Counted from the first letter of the stretch, positions 47,049-58,449 are shown. The stretch: 64,000 nt of DNA from Symsagittifera roscoffensis (GCF_963678635.1 NC_087068.1:14883872-14947871); one strand, 5' to 3'. Translations and numbers: made by a program. Notes: a model not told the origin generated them from the sequence alone.

Positions 47049-47270
47049 ACGGAGTGCGGTCTGTATGTAGACAATCGCGGATTCATACTCGTCAGTAAAC
47101 AGACAAATACTGAATTAACCAATCAGAATCGAGATGAGAAAGAAAACTTTCGAAATAAATAATTATTATGTATTAATTTCTTCCTTGTCTCGATTCTGAC
47201 TGGTTAATACATTATTTGTCTGTTACTGACGAGTAGGAATACGCGGTTGTCTATATACTGCTACGTAACC
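47049..47270. mobile_element. Palindromic fold-back element, copy 1
   Basis: The 187-bp core 47068-47254 is nearly a complete palindrome with arms of about 85 bp. The left arm starts tagacaatcgcggattcata and the right arm, reversed, starts tagacaaccgcgtattccta. Both run into atactcgtcag, then gacaaat, then ccaatcagaatcgagac. The flanks (ggagtgcggtctgtatg on the left, tatactgctacgtaacc on the right) recur at the ends of copy 2 in the opposite order. The inner arm matches the hairpin of the satellite monomers. Confidence 0.85.
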
Positions 47271-47400
47271 AGGTAGACAAACCATAAAGTAGTCCTAGAT
47301 ATAAACAGAAACATGCGCAAATGGTGTAAACTGAACGGGGCTTAAGAAATTAAGACAATCAGAAAGTAACGATCGCCTAAAACGGTTACATAGCAGTATT

Positions 47401-47891
47401 GGGTCTAGGACAACAAGCCGACGGGACTTGAAGCCGAAGGGACTTCAAGCCGAAAATAAAACTTTACAAGCACCTCAAAACACTATTTTATCATCTGTAA
47501 AACGTTATTTTTCAGAAATTTTGGTAAGTTTAGTCCATTAAAAGCGTTATTCATGACAATGCACCGCTTGTGATTGGCATCCGTTAATAACATCAGCCGG
47601 TTTTTGAAATGCATAAATTATAAACATGAAAAATGCCTTCAACCATGTTTTACTTTTCAACTTTCCGAAACATCATTTGGAGGCTTAAATTTTATGAAAA
47701 CGTCAATAACTTGTGAAGAAAGATCATGAAATTCAGAAATTCTTCAAAAATTTTTTCAAATTAATCATATTTCACGAGTTTATAAGAAACTAGTTTATTT
47801 ATTAGGAACTAGTTTTAATTTCACGAGTTTATTTATAAGAACTAATTTTACAATTCGGCTTGAAGTCCCGTCGGCTTGATGTCCGGTACCC
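47401..47891 (+). mobile_element. MITE of the aagccga family, full length, nested
   Basis: A 491-bp element. The left end is gggtctaggacaacaagccg and the right end, reversed, is gggtaccggacatcaagccg. The inverted repeats are about 38 bp with a few mismatches, built from an internal duplicated module aagccgacgggactt. It is flanked by agcagtatt on both sides (47392-47400 and 47896-47904), consistent with an 8- or 9-bp target duplication in the left end of the fold-back element. Confidence 0.85.
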
Positions 47892-47904
47892 ACATAGCAG
47901 TATT

Positions 47905-48361
47905 GGGTCTAGGACAACAAGCCGATGGGACTTCAAGCCGACGGGACTTCAAGTCGAAATTTAAACATTACAAGCACCTAAAAACGCTAAATTTTTATCA
48001 TTAAAATGTTTATTTCGAAAAAAAAATAGGCAAGTTTAGTTCATCATAAGCGTTCTTCATGACAATACACCACTTAAGAGTGTCATCAGAAAGTTAGATC
48101 AGCCGGATTTTGAAATGCATAAATTATAAGCATGAAAAGTCCCATATACATCTTTTTTGGTTTTTAATAATCCTAAACATCAATTAGAGGCTCAAAAATA
48201 ATAAAAAAGCCAATAACTTGTTAAGCAATGAGAAATTGAGAAATTCTTCAAAACAGTTTTCAAATTAATCATATTTCATAACCTTTTGACAAAATGTTCG
48301 GCTTGTAGTCCCTTATTATACGATTCGGCTTCAAGTCCCTTCGGCTTGATGTCCGGCACCC
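47905..48361 (+). mobile_element. MITE of the aagccga family, second tandem copy
   Basis: A 457-bp element in the same orientation as its neighbour, separated from it by acatagcagtatt and followed by agcagtatt (48362-48370). The left end is gggtctaggacaacaagccg and the right end, reversed, is gggtgccggacatcaagccg. Internal sequence differs considerably from the first copy, so it is not a recent tandem duplicate. Two separate insertions into the same site are possible. Confidence 0.8.
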
Positions 48362-48575
48362 AGCAGTATTTAGACAACCGCGTATTCAGACTCGTCAGTA
48401 TTTAGACAAATGCTGTTTTAACCAATCAGAATCGAGACAAGAAAGAATTTAATAAATAAATGTTATTTATTTTGGATTATTTATGTCTTTTCTCAATTCT
48501 GATTGGTTCATACAGTATTTGTCTAAATACTGACGAGTATGAATACGCGGTTGTCTAAATATAGGCTGCACTCCG

Positions 48576-48717
48576 CCTAAAACATTTAAAATTGTCTTGA
48601 ACATTTTTAAATAGCCTAAAAAATTGCTTTTAAAAATTTTTTAATGAGTTTCTATACCGCATTAACGCAGATAAAGATCAATTTTGGAAACTTTTTGTAG
48701 GAAATCACAGGTCTAGT
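48576..48717. other. Short unique AT-rich spacer ending in a target duplication
   Basis: No gene seen. The last 8 bp, ggtctagt (48710-48717), are the left target duplication of the hAT-type MITE that follows. Confidence 0.5.
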
Positions 48718-49128
48718 CAGGGGAGGGTTTTCTCGAGAGGGGCTGATTTTCGAAAATTTTCGAAAAATTTGACGACCTTTTTTTAAGGTCGATCAAATTG
48801 ATTTTCCGAGCTCTCCTAAAGCACTAAAAAATACACTGTTTTGGCCAAATTTTGTGCGCAGCAGGCAAATTAAAAAAAAACTTGTCAAAAAAGCAGTTTT
48901 GGGCTTTTTTTGTAAAATTTTGACAAAAAAAATTGCAAATTTTTTTAGCGCGGGCTCCCCCTCAGAGTTAGCATATATTGTCGCCAACGGCGCCTTTAGA
49001 AAAACTTTAGGGCCCCCAACCAAAAATGGATTTCTTAAAAAGTACCAAAGGGGGACCCCTTGGGTCGGCAAGGGGTCGAACCCCTGAGAGGGGGGAGGCC
49101 TCCTTCCTCCCCCCTAAGTCCGCCCCTG
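48718..49128. mobile_element. hAT-type MITE with CAGGGG ends, complete
   Basis: A 411-bp element with ends CAGGGGAGGG and TCCGCCCCTG, flanked by the 8-bp target duplication ggtctagt (48710-48717 and 49129-49136). Only the outer 6-9 bp of the ends pair well. The right side is rich in G/C runs and shares long similarity, in reverse orientation, with 60721-61046. Open frames of 77-92 codons cross it on both strands but have no recognisable domain and run over the element's ends, so it is non-autonomous. Confidence 0.9.
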
Positions 49129-49136
49129 GGTCTAGT

Positions 49137-51002
49137 CATTTTGAATATCTTGCCAAGATATTGAAGCATTTTGAAGATTCATCAAAGATAGCAAAGAATC
49201 TTTGAAAATTTTGTTTTTGTTTTACAAGACTTCTGACTGTTCAAAACCCATGAAGACGTCCCCAGAAACATGTATGATAGCTCTGCACCAAGCGAATTTG
49301 AAATTTTCTTGAAATCTTGGAAAGAACTCAAGATTCTTCAAGATTTTTAAATTAGTTGATTTTTATGAAGATTATTTAATTTTTGTTAATTTTTGTACCG
49401 ATGATTTTTACTTATATGATAGTAGCAATGCTTCATTTAATAGCTCAGAATTATCTATTCATAAAAATTTACATCCTTTAGAACTTTTTTTAAAGAGCTC
49501 GCAACCCCAGATTTTATAAAAATTATTTGTAAAATCTTAAGGATTCTTTGTAACCTTTATTTCTTGCCAAGTTTTCTAAGATTTTTCAAAATTTGACAAA
49601 AATCGCAAAGATTGCTGGGCCTAGGAAGTTTGGATCTTACAACATTTTTGTAAGAAAAATTCCTCGTCTAACAACTTTCTTATAAGAAAAAGTCCCTATC
49701 TTGTAACGTTCTTAGAGCCTAATTTTGTAATAAGTTGTAAAATATTAAAAATTCTTTGATAGCGACTATTGGTCAACCTGGGGGATTAGGAAAATAACTT
49801 GCGTGCAGTCCTAATACAGACTTAAACTAAATTTTTTGAGTCAATACTGTTTATCTAACTGCAAATCAGGTAATTAATGTCAGAATTGTATATTTATTGC
49901 ATTTCACAAGTGTACTATAGTTTTTAGATTTATTGTATCATAATTAATTTACATAATAAATTTTGACCAGTTCTGTGATGAAATACAATTTTTGTTTTCG
50001 TGCAAAACATTTTTTAAACAAAAATAATAGAATTTCTCTCCTTAAAAAACTAAAAAATACAAAACTGCTTGTATCAGGGAAAAGTCCTGATTGTTGCGAC
50101 TGCTCTTCAAGTGACAGTTTTTGGCAAATCAATTTTGGCAAAATTGCAACTTTTCGGCTGATAATATCGAAAATTATGTGTTGCAATTTGAATAGTGAAT
50201 GGTTTGAGTTATCTCGCTAAAAAGTGTTAGGGTTGGTCAAACCCGAAATAAATCTCGTGCAAAAGTACCAAAGGAGTTCCCCTTTAGAAAACATTACGAT
50301 ACCAAACTGTGTATTTTGTAAAATGTATGCAGATTCCGCAAAAAGACCGCTCTCTCTCTCTCTCTCTGATATTTTCTTAAATTTTCTTAAGGTCTTTTGA
50401 TGATGCGAACTAACTTTTAACATAATTAAAGACTTTTGTTTTTCGTTTCCACTACAAACACACTCCAATTTGTGCGCCCATCCAGTGCAAATTTTGTAAA
50501 TTGTGCGCCCATCCAGTAATGAATTTGGCAACTAGATCTACAAGAAACAGTGACACAATACAATCTTACCAGGAAGGAACTTTTTCTTACAAATTTTTAT
50601 TCTAAAATAATTTCTTAAAACAAGCTTCAAAGTTCTCCGCTGTCGGAGAGTACCATAACGGAAACTCGTTACAAAAAATTTCGTTTTGCTACATGAGTTC
50701 ACCGGAAAATCCACCTTGTTAACAGGTGTAGTTTCTTGCTGATTTTTGTAGAATCTTAGTCAATAATGAACATTTTTACATGCTTCAAATAGAAAAAAAA
50801 ATGAAATGTTTCCTAAATGGAGTTTTATCTGTTAATACTGTACCGAAACAAATCCAAAGTGATTTAGGCGAATTTTTTTGAGCTTTGGAAAAGAGCTATC
50901 TAAAACTTTTCTAAAAGAAAGATATATGATAGCGAATATTTCCTGAAGGTCTTAAAATAAGACATTTTAAAATACGAAAATTTTTTTGTAGGATGGTCAA
51001 AA
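49137..51002. other. AT-rich region without recognised genes
   Basis: Nothing convincing was found on either strand. Open frames of 80-104 codons at 49944-50220 and 50217-50531 overlap on opposite strands and lack known motifs. Small features are a (CT)n microsatellite at about 50351-50368 and a duplicated ttgtgcgcccatccagt (about 50471-50488 and 50499-50517). Confidence 0.5.
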
Positions 51003-51385
51003 CGGGCATATAAAATACAAATTGTTAGATTTTGCTCCAAGTAACGTATCAATTATGACACATAGCCTGCTTCAGCCAATTCTGAATGATTTCTAATACA
51101 GATTACATAGCCGCTCATGCGTTCATAGCGCGAAATATATCACGCGTTAATTGTCTCAAATTGGCCAAATTGGCAATCTTTAAACCATTTTAATTTACTA
51201 GGGATGATCACAAGTGAAATAGATTTTTAAATCTAGCTCAATATAACAATACCTTTCGAATTGTATTTAAAAACTCCGTTAAAATTGGCTAGTTAAAAAA
51301 CCGAAGTTTGTCTGAAGAAAAAAAACACCCCGAGCACAATTATTCCGTCTTTTTCTTCAAAAGTTGGAACAAAACTTTTCAAAAA
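51003..51385 (-). repeat. Orphan diverged satellite fragment, inverted
   Basis: Read on the minus strand, this aligns over about 380 bp with the first third of a satellite monomer. Shared blocks include tgctcggggtg, cttcagacaaa, cgaaaggtattgtt, tttggccaatttgagacaat, cgcgctat and gattagaaatcattc-like sequence. Identity is much lower than within the array (many substitutions and small indels), and there is no tandem partner. It lies 22 kb from the array edge in the opposite orientation. This shows the family existed as a dispersed single copy, or that the array once had other positions. Confidence 0.88.
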
Positions 51386-51699
51386 AATGAAGAAAAAGGG
51401 GGGGGGGCAGTCGGCACGCAATATCCCACACCCTATCTTTGACGCCCATCACTATCGGCCTCCCATCGACACGCTACTGCTGACGCTTGTCATTTAACTT
51501 ATGATCTCTTACTCTCTTACTCTTAAATTATTTCGTTTCCCCCCTTTTGGGACCACGGACCATATCAATTTTTTTCGGACTCTGCAGAGTAAATTTTCAA
51601 ACTAAAGGGGGAGGTGGGAGCTTCAGTTCGCTATAATGAGGATATAATGGGATAGAGCCAACATCTTTATCATAAAATAATCTAATTCACGCCATGAAA
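51386..51699. other. Unannotated spacer
   Basis: Contains a G run (about 51400-51407) and a C/T-rich stretch, but no recognised gene or repeat. Confidence 0.4.
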
Positions 51700-53340
51700 A
51701 AAACTCCGAAGTATTTCAGTATTTCATCACCGCGAAATAATGCTTGAGTAATTTTTTTTCAATTCCATCCAATCGATGAAAACAACTTTGAAACGTTTCA
51801 AAATTTCATTTCTCGACTCGCTTGCTCACACAGTCTTAAATTTATCTCGAACAAATTCCCTCAGTATTTTTCAGCAGATTTTGAAACTTCTCCCTTTGAA
51901 TACTAGTCAGAAACAATAATTTTTGCGAACCTTTTTGAAAATCAGAAAAGTGAGACAGTGAAGCAAAAAACCGTTGGCATTTCATTGCTTCAATAGTTCG
52001 TTTGATAAAGTTAACTGTTTTTGCAAAGCGATACAAGCTTTGAAGGCAACTTCAAAAAATTCATAATTTCATCGCTACAAAACCTGCTTGAATAATCTAA
52101 ACCTTTAAGTAGAGCAATCCAAGCTATGACAAAACTTCAAATTTTCTCAATTTCATCACTGTAATAGCTTGCTTGAAAATTTTTTTTAGCTTAGCAAATT
52201 CGATAATATTTCAAAATTTCATCGCTTCAATAGCTTGCTTGAAAAACTTATTTTTTCTTTGCGAAGCAATCCTTAAAACAACTTCGAATTGTTTGAAAAT
52301 TTCAATGTTTGATGAGCTTCTTTAAAGAAACTTCATGTCTGCAAACCAATTAGCTCCAAAAAAAGCAATGGAAACATTTTGCGAAGCGTTGTGCTCAAAG
52401 AAATAACTCAAAATATTCCGAAGCTTTTTCGAAAAACAGCTTGCTGAGAAATTTTCGACTTTTTTCGTGAATCGATGCGCTCTACAAAAAACTGGAAATG
52501 TTTTATTGCTTAAATAGCTTGTTAAACATCTTAAATTTCTCACGAACAAATTCTTTCTGTGAACCAAATTTTTCAAAATTTCATCGTTTGAATGGATTAT
52601 CTAGAAAAACAACAACTTTTTGAATCAATTTGAAAAATTGATAACCAGCTGTTAGGGCAAAAAAGTCAAAGTATCTTAAGACTTCACTGCTGCAATAGCT
52701 TGATTGATCAATTTTATTTCTTTAGCTGCAAACTAAGCTAAGTTTTATTGCTTCTATATCTTAAACTTGTTTTTTCTTTGCAAACCAATTTGCTCTGAAA
52801 AATTTAAAAAAAAATTGTCAATTAATGCGTTCTCTGAAGTAACTTGAAACAATTCAAAGTTCTCATGAATAGCTTGCTAAAACATCTTAAATTTTCTCAA
52901 ATTGATTATCTCTATGAAATAACTTGAGTTTCTTTTGCAAGCCGATCCGCTTTATGAATCTACCTGAAAAATGTCATTGTTTTTTGCCTGAATAGATTGA
53001 ACAAAAAAACTGAAACTTTTGCGAACTGGTGTTTTTTCTGAATCAACTGAGCTATTTTGAAGTTCAATACCTTGAACAGCTTGCCTACAAAAAAGTAAAC
53101 ATTTCACAAACCAGTTTGCTCAATGAAATAACTTGAAATATTGCTATGTTTCATTAGCTGAGTAATTTGTTAGAAAAGTTTTAAAATTATGCGAAATAAA
53201 AGAAAAAACACGATGATGAAAATACACAATGAAAAAAAATGATATAATCAAAAGTTTACTTGATTGACTAGCTTGTAGATTTTTCATTTGGTTTTGAAAT
53301 TTATTTAACAAAACCAGTTTAATCATTTAATAGCTTGTGT
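51700..53340. repeat. Old degenerate tandem repeat (atttcatcgcttcaatagct)
   Basis: Variants of a module like atttcatcgcttcaatagct followed by tgcttgaaaaactt recur at irregular spacing of roughly 70-110 bp. Clear examples lie near 51718, 52060, 52145, 52215, 52500, 52575 and 52680, and weaker ones continue to about 53330. Copies differ strongly, so this is an ancient minisatellite. Open frames within it are side effects of the repeat. Confidence 0.7.
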
Positions 53341-53370
53341 TGGTGTAAATTCAATTTTCACAGCTTCTTC

Positions 53371-53450
53371 GGCACACTTGTAGAACTAGAGGTAATGACT
53401 ACACTTGGGACGTCAAAGGTTCCAGATTCGAGTCAAACCAGGACCAGATT
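53371..53450 (+). repeat. tRNA-like (SINE-like) head 1
   Basis: A box-A-like tagaactagagg (53381-53392) is followed 32 bp later by a box-B-like gattcgagtca (53425-53435), then aaaccaggacca. The ending accaggacc recurs after the head near 54994. This looks like a tRNA-derived SINE head, diverged. Confidence 0.45.
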
Positions 53451-54233
53451 ATTTTTTGAACAGGAAAAAAGTTGCGGCCTTTTGTTCGGCTACCGATGTT
53501 TTGTCAGCTAAGGCGCCCCACGACGGAGTGTTTTGTACTATGAGCGATTTTTATTGACAGTGTTTTAATTTTTTTAAGTTAGTTAAAACTTAACTGCATA
53601 TGATTTTCCTGATAGTCGTTTTTTTTGTTAAGATTTTAAAACTTAAAAGTATATTCGGCACAACTATTTTTCTTCTGGCTTCACGGGACTTCAACAAACT
53701 TTGTTGGCTTAGCTGAAGACCTATTTAATTTTCTGGAAATTCTGTGGATTTTCTGGATTGTATTTCTGGACAATTTTTCCTCAAATAGCGTGATCCCAGA
53801 CAAAATTTAAAAATGTTTGAGTATTATAGTACACAATAACCTTTTTGCTTATTTTATGAGTTAAAAAGTCATTCAATGTACCTGCCAAAAAAGTATCGCC
53901 TTTTGGATTCTCATGACTACGTTCATTGTTATTCTATTGAAACTAATCTGAATTCAAATTTTTACGTTGAGTTTTACATCTTAGTCTAGCCTAGAATTCT
54001 CAAATTTATACCTAACTGTCTGTTAAACTATTCTTACTTTAAAAGTCTACAAATAATTAGCTAGTAGAAAACCCGTTCTTTTTTACTATCTTCTCAAACA
54101 AGTTTTAGTTTAAATAAATTAATTCGTAAACCTAGCTTATTTTAACTCCTAGGCTAATCTCATTTTTTAACAACTGATACCGGTTTTTTACTTGTTACCT
54201 CAAGCTAGATGTAATTTTTTTGAAAACTTTCAG

Positions 54234-54436
54234 GGTCCGTCATACAGGAACCCAAATTGGGACCAACTGCTACTGATTTTTGGATCTATAACTGCATTCA
54301 GATGATGGGCTACCTGTATATCAGCTGGCTATTTATTTGTCTTTCAGCTGCAAGTAGTGCACGAAAGCGGACAACTGAAGCCGGGACTTCCGATGCTGAA
54401 AAAACCGCTCTAACGCAGACAGCATCAAGAGTCTGA
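54234..54436 (+). CDS. Likely terminal exon of a membrane protein
   Basis: After a pyrimidine-containing acceptor (ttttttgaaaactttcag) the plus strand is open for 66 codons to a TGA at 54434-54436. The first two bases complete a split codon. The peptide starts SVIQEPKLGPTATDFW. A hydrophobic segment (about residues 15-39, IYNCIQMMGYLYISWLFICL) suits a last transmembrane helix. A charged tail rich in Arg, Lys, Thr, Ser and Ala follows (ARKRTTEAGTSDAEK). Composition and GC content differ clearly from the AT-rich surroundings. I do not recognise the family. A last helix and tail of a two-pore potassium channel is one weak possibility. Upstream exons were not found. Confidence 0.55.
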
Positions 54437-54940
54437 CTGCTGATTTTGCGTGATCACAATTTAGAGTGACTTCAGAGTGACTTCTTCTGAGTACCTAGAC
54501 AGTTCCCAGTGTGTGAAAATTGACCAATGACCTATTGGAGGCTATTGGGTCGATTGGCCTGGTGGACAATGTCTTCAAACGGGAGCTCGTGGTGTTAGCA
54601 TCTTACCTGGCAATGATTTCCGTCAAGCAAAGTTATAAAAGATGTTTTTATTTTTTATTGTTCAGCTTTTTTGTGTTTGTTTCTAGTTATTTCTTTGTTT
54701 AGTTTTACGTCGTCTTTTGCTGAACTCCGCTGTGGATATTGTAATTTGTAGTTGATTTCATTTCAAAGCGTTTTTGCATCTTTGAGAGCTCCTTTTTCGT
54801 CGTGTTTTTGTTCGTATATTCGATCAGTGACTAGGCTTGAGATTAGCAAGCATTATCAACTCACAACAAAAGCTTTTCTGTTTTGACCATTTGTCTCAAA
54901 AAATCATTTCGAAAATTAGATTAGTATAAATTCAAATTAA
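54437..54940 (+). other. Probable 3' UTR and downstream sequence of the 54.2-kb exon
   Basis: Follows the stop codon without splice-like features. It begins with a locally duplicated agagtgactt (about 54463-54484), and a 60-codon frame at 54520-54702 ends in a low-complexity Phe-rich run. No canonical AATAAA was noticed in the first 500 bp. Confidence 0.3.
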
Positions 54941-54944
54941 AGTT

Positions 54945-55020
54945 TTCTGCACATCTAGGGGTAACGTCTATTTGTGAGACGGCAAACAGCCTGAGTTTGA
55001 ATCCGACCAGGACCTGTTTT
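54945..55020 (+). repeat. tRNA-like (SINE-like) head 2
   Basis: agtttgaatcc (54994-55004) matches the B-box consensus at 9 of 11 positions and is followed by gaccaggacctg. Upstream, atctaggggtaacgtct could be a decayed box A. Confidence 0.4.
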
Positions 55021-55584
55021 TTTCGGCGAGTTTTCAAATTTTCCTTTCATATGTCTGCTTTTTTTCGATGTAGTTGTCACAGCGTGGATTTTTCCTGTGA
55101 TAAATATAATGTTCACTATAATTAAATTTCATTTTCATTTATTTCGATTGTTTATTAATTTACCAACCTTGATTTTATGTATAGTTTTTTATTTATAATT
55201 TTTTGCAGCTTGAATTGTTTAATCGGCTCAAAATATTTAGGCTTTTTTCATATTGGCGTAGTCATCCAGTATTGTAAAACAGATTTTTTCCTTTTGATGT
55301 TTCCAGGGGTGGTTTCAAAGCTTTATAGCGTAAAATTTTTTCAAGTAGTTAGTACAATAATAATGCTCGTGATGGTGCTTCTTGACATTTACTGCTTAAA
55401 ATGAACATCCTTGAAGACAAACGTATGAAAACTGTGTAGTTTCTTCGACATTTTTTTTTTCAGTTTTTTTAAATGGATTTATTCTCCTCTGTCCGCTTAC
55501 AAATGATGCCATGTTTTTGCGGTATCTTGTTTTCGCTTTTTGTACTAATTTTTCAGTTGTTTGTTCAGCTTTTTATTCTGTAGT

Positions 55585-55645
55585 TTTGGTGCAGACATGC
55601 CTGCGACGACAAAAGTTCAGGGTTCGAATATGACTGACCTGTTTT
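55585..55645 (+). repeat. tRNA-like (SINE-like) head 3
   Basis: ggttcgaatat (55621-55631) matches the B-box consensus at 9 of 11 positions and is followed by gactgacctg, as in the other two heads. Sequence about 100 bp further on (cacagcgcggacttttctcgtga) resembles that after head 2 (cacagcgtggatttttcctgtga), so the shared unit is longer than the head. Confidence 0.45.
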
Positions 55646-55799
55646 ATTTGCTGACTAAAATGTTTCACATCATAAATGTAATTGTCGGCTTATCATTTGA
55701 GTGCTCATTTTTGTCTACCTAGTTTTTTTTCACAGCGCGGACTTTTCTCGTGATGGAATCAACTGTCAGTATAATTAAATAACGGTTTTTATGTGTTTC

Positions 55800-58380
55800 A
55801 TCAATTGTGCAGGGTTATGTATTTTTGTTATTTTGGGTTTTAAAGGCTTTTAACTTCCGAGAACTTTTGTGATTGTTTTTGAATTTTTGTTCAAATGTCA
55901 ATGAACTACTCGAAGTCACTTTTTCAAGATACAGGTCGTGTTACTTTTTTCGCTTTAAAGAGAAAATCCTTGGAAATAATTTTTATTAAAATTTAAATTA
56001 CTTATCTGCCTGTAATTTCTGTTTTTTTTTCAAAGTTCCATTCAATTTAATGGGCTAAGAAGAAGTCAAGTTACGCTGTAAAATACAAATGTACATATGG
56101 CGCTAAGAACGTGATTTCGAAATTAGATTTACTATATGGGTTTGCCAAGCAAATTAAAATTAGAAAAGAATATAATTTTTCTAATTGAGTTTTTTTCATC
56201 AAAATGCTGGTCAAAATACTGTCCTTTAAAATGCTTGAATTTTCAACAATTTCCTTCAAAATGTTTTTCCTTCAATTTTTTTACTTTGTTTTTTTTTGAA
56301 TTTATTAACACTTTTCTAATGTTCTCCTGACTTCGTTTTTGATATGTGATTTGAAATCAATCTTCTCGACTTTTTAAAATTGTTTTCATTTTCCTTTTAC
56401 TCCAACAAAGCACTGCACGGAGAGCAATTGCAGTTATCTTCCTGAAAATTTGAAAAAAAATACGTGCTTTCACAAATGGTTGCTTCTTTGATTTAGTCAA
56501 ACGAGCTGTGATGAATCTTATACGTGTTCGAAAATCGCTTGATGCTCAATCTTCTTATTGAATACTTGCACATATTTTTGTATGGCAAATGATGTGATTT
56601 GTACAAATTTTTATGACACTCGAAGCAACTGCTTCATTACCAAAGCTGAAGAAAATTCAGTTCCAAAACTCCTCCAGTTTTTGTCAAATAAAAATCAAAG
56701 AATTTCAAGTTTTTCAGTAAATTCGAATCAATGAGCGTGGTGAAGACTTTTTATAGCACTAGGAAAACAGTTAAGATTTGCCCAAGCTCAAATTTGATTT
56801 TTCGCAATTTGACTTATAATTTCTTTTAAGTTTAGTTCATTTGCTTTCTTAAAAAGAAAGGAAACTCCTCTATTGCACAGCAAAAAGTAAAAATCACAAA
56901 AAATGTGATCAATTTCTAATTTCGAAAGTGGATTTCAGTTTTCAGATTTACCAGCGGATAGGTTTTGGTGTATTCCCAAAAACCTAGCAAATTTATATTG
57001 AGTGTATTTGTTTAATAGTTAAAACTGAAATTTTTGTCCTTAAATACACCAAGATAGTTGCAAGAGCGTTTCGTCTGAGTATTGGAGCTACTAATTTTCG
57101 CAATCGAAATTTCAGATTTTAATTTTTTATTTGACGCCAATAGTTACCAAATTACCTTCATCTGTATTTAAGGTTATGGGTATCATTCAACCATTATTCA
57201 GCATTTTATAGACTTTGGCAAAATGCATCCGACAATAAAAAAAAAGTCGTTTGCGAAAAAAAATGTTTTGCTATCTTCAATCACTTATGGAAAGTCGTTG
57301 ATATAAAGGAAAAAATAAAAGCCTTATTACTGAGACTTGCGGCACACCGCATTTACTTCGTACTATCAACAAATCCTTATAACTATATCTATGTTGGAGT
57401 CGATTGTCTAGACAAGGCATTTTAAAATCAAAGAATTTAACCCGAAATCCATTTTTTTTTTCAATTTAGCCAAAAGAATTCTAGGATTTTTGTTTGAGGG
57501 ATAATCCCTTTTTTAAATTTTTTAAAGTGTTCTAAAGGAAAAAAACTAAAATAAAATATGATTCGTTATCTTAGTACGACAGAAGATAAACTCGGCAAAA
57601 AACATTTATTGAAATAAAAAGTCGGGGAAAAACTAAACTTGTTCTTAGTGACTTTATTGCACCACCTTCTGCTGGATTTTCAGGCAAGCTTAAACATTTA
57701 TTTGTCTGATTTTATACAACCACTGACAAATTTTCATGGCCATAATTCTTGCAAGCACGGAAAACTGCATTCATTTTAATGCTTCGACAAAGGTTAGAAA
57801 AAAACGGCATCATAACTTGGCCAGTTGCATCGGAAAAGTAGTTGTAATTGTACGATTATCTGTAAATCCACACTCGCTGTTAAGATGTTGGAAAAGCCAA
57901 ACACAGAGATGAAGCGGACTTTCTCGTCACATTCGATGCAACACAAACTTAGCATTGTAGCTAGTCAACCAAAAAATGAGACCAAATAGGCATAGTCAAG
58001 AAAAAATCTCACCCAAATCTAAATTTATAAATGTAATTTTCAAATGATCATCCTAATGATGAAAACTTGTCGGAGAACCCACCTACTACCTTTAAACTAG
58101 AACTCAGGCAAAACTTAATAGGCCGTGAGTACGCAAAAGAAACTCGGGTAAAAGCCTGTTCTGCCGTGAGAGAATAGCCTAAACAAATTTTGAAGCCATA
58201 AAAACTTTTAAAATCCTAACTCAAAACACTAAAGATTGAAAACCATTTAGCTGCACCAAAACAAAATGCGAGCTCAGAGAACTAAGCGGACAAGAGCATA
58301 GAGATACAAGAAAGTCCGAAAAAAAAAATCCCGAGTCCAAAAACCAGAGAATTCACTGTTTCGGTTATACAAATTGAAAG
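55800..58380. other. AT-rich region without recognised genes
   Basis: Nothing supported on either strand. Open frames are short, rich in Phe, Lys and Asn, and show no splice-site or domain evidence. Confidence 0.45.
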
Positions 58381-58384
58381 AAGA

Positions 58385-58436
58385 AATCATAGAAAGAGTC
58401 TACGTTCTATGATTTGATAATGCTTGCTTATCGCAA
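58385..58436. repeat. Small inverted repeat
   Basis: aatcatagaa and ttctatgatt form a perfect 10-bp stem with a 10-base loop, and a third copy (caaatcatagaag) follows at about 58435. The origin is unknown. Confidence 0.5.
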
Positions 58437-58449
58437 ATCATAGAAGTTA

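Larger units (their letters stand above)
47383..48575. mobile_element. Palindromic fold-back element, copy 2, with nested insertions
   Basis: The core 48371-48557 is again 187 bp and palindromic, with the arm tagacaaccgcgtattcaga and the same inner satellite-like hairpin. Its left flank, ggttacatagcagtatt, is at 47384-47400, separated from the core by two tandem MITEs (47401-47891 and 47905-48361). The right flank is aatataggctgcactccgcc. Flank order is reversed relative to copy 1, so the two fold-back elements face each other. Confidence 0.8.

Noticed and set aside
48854-49087. Overlapping 77-92-codon frames on both strands in the 48.7-kb MITE
   Set aside because: They run beyond the element's ends or through its G/C-rich side and have no domain.
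54520-54702. 60-codon plus-strand frame after the membrane-protein exon
   Set aside because: It ends in a Phe-rich low-complexity run and lies in the probable 3' UTR.
57330-57420. Short GC-richer stretch considered as a LINE reverse transcriptase fragment
   Set aside because: No catalytic motif is readable in any frame; the similarity is too weak to support.
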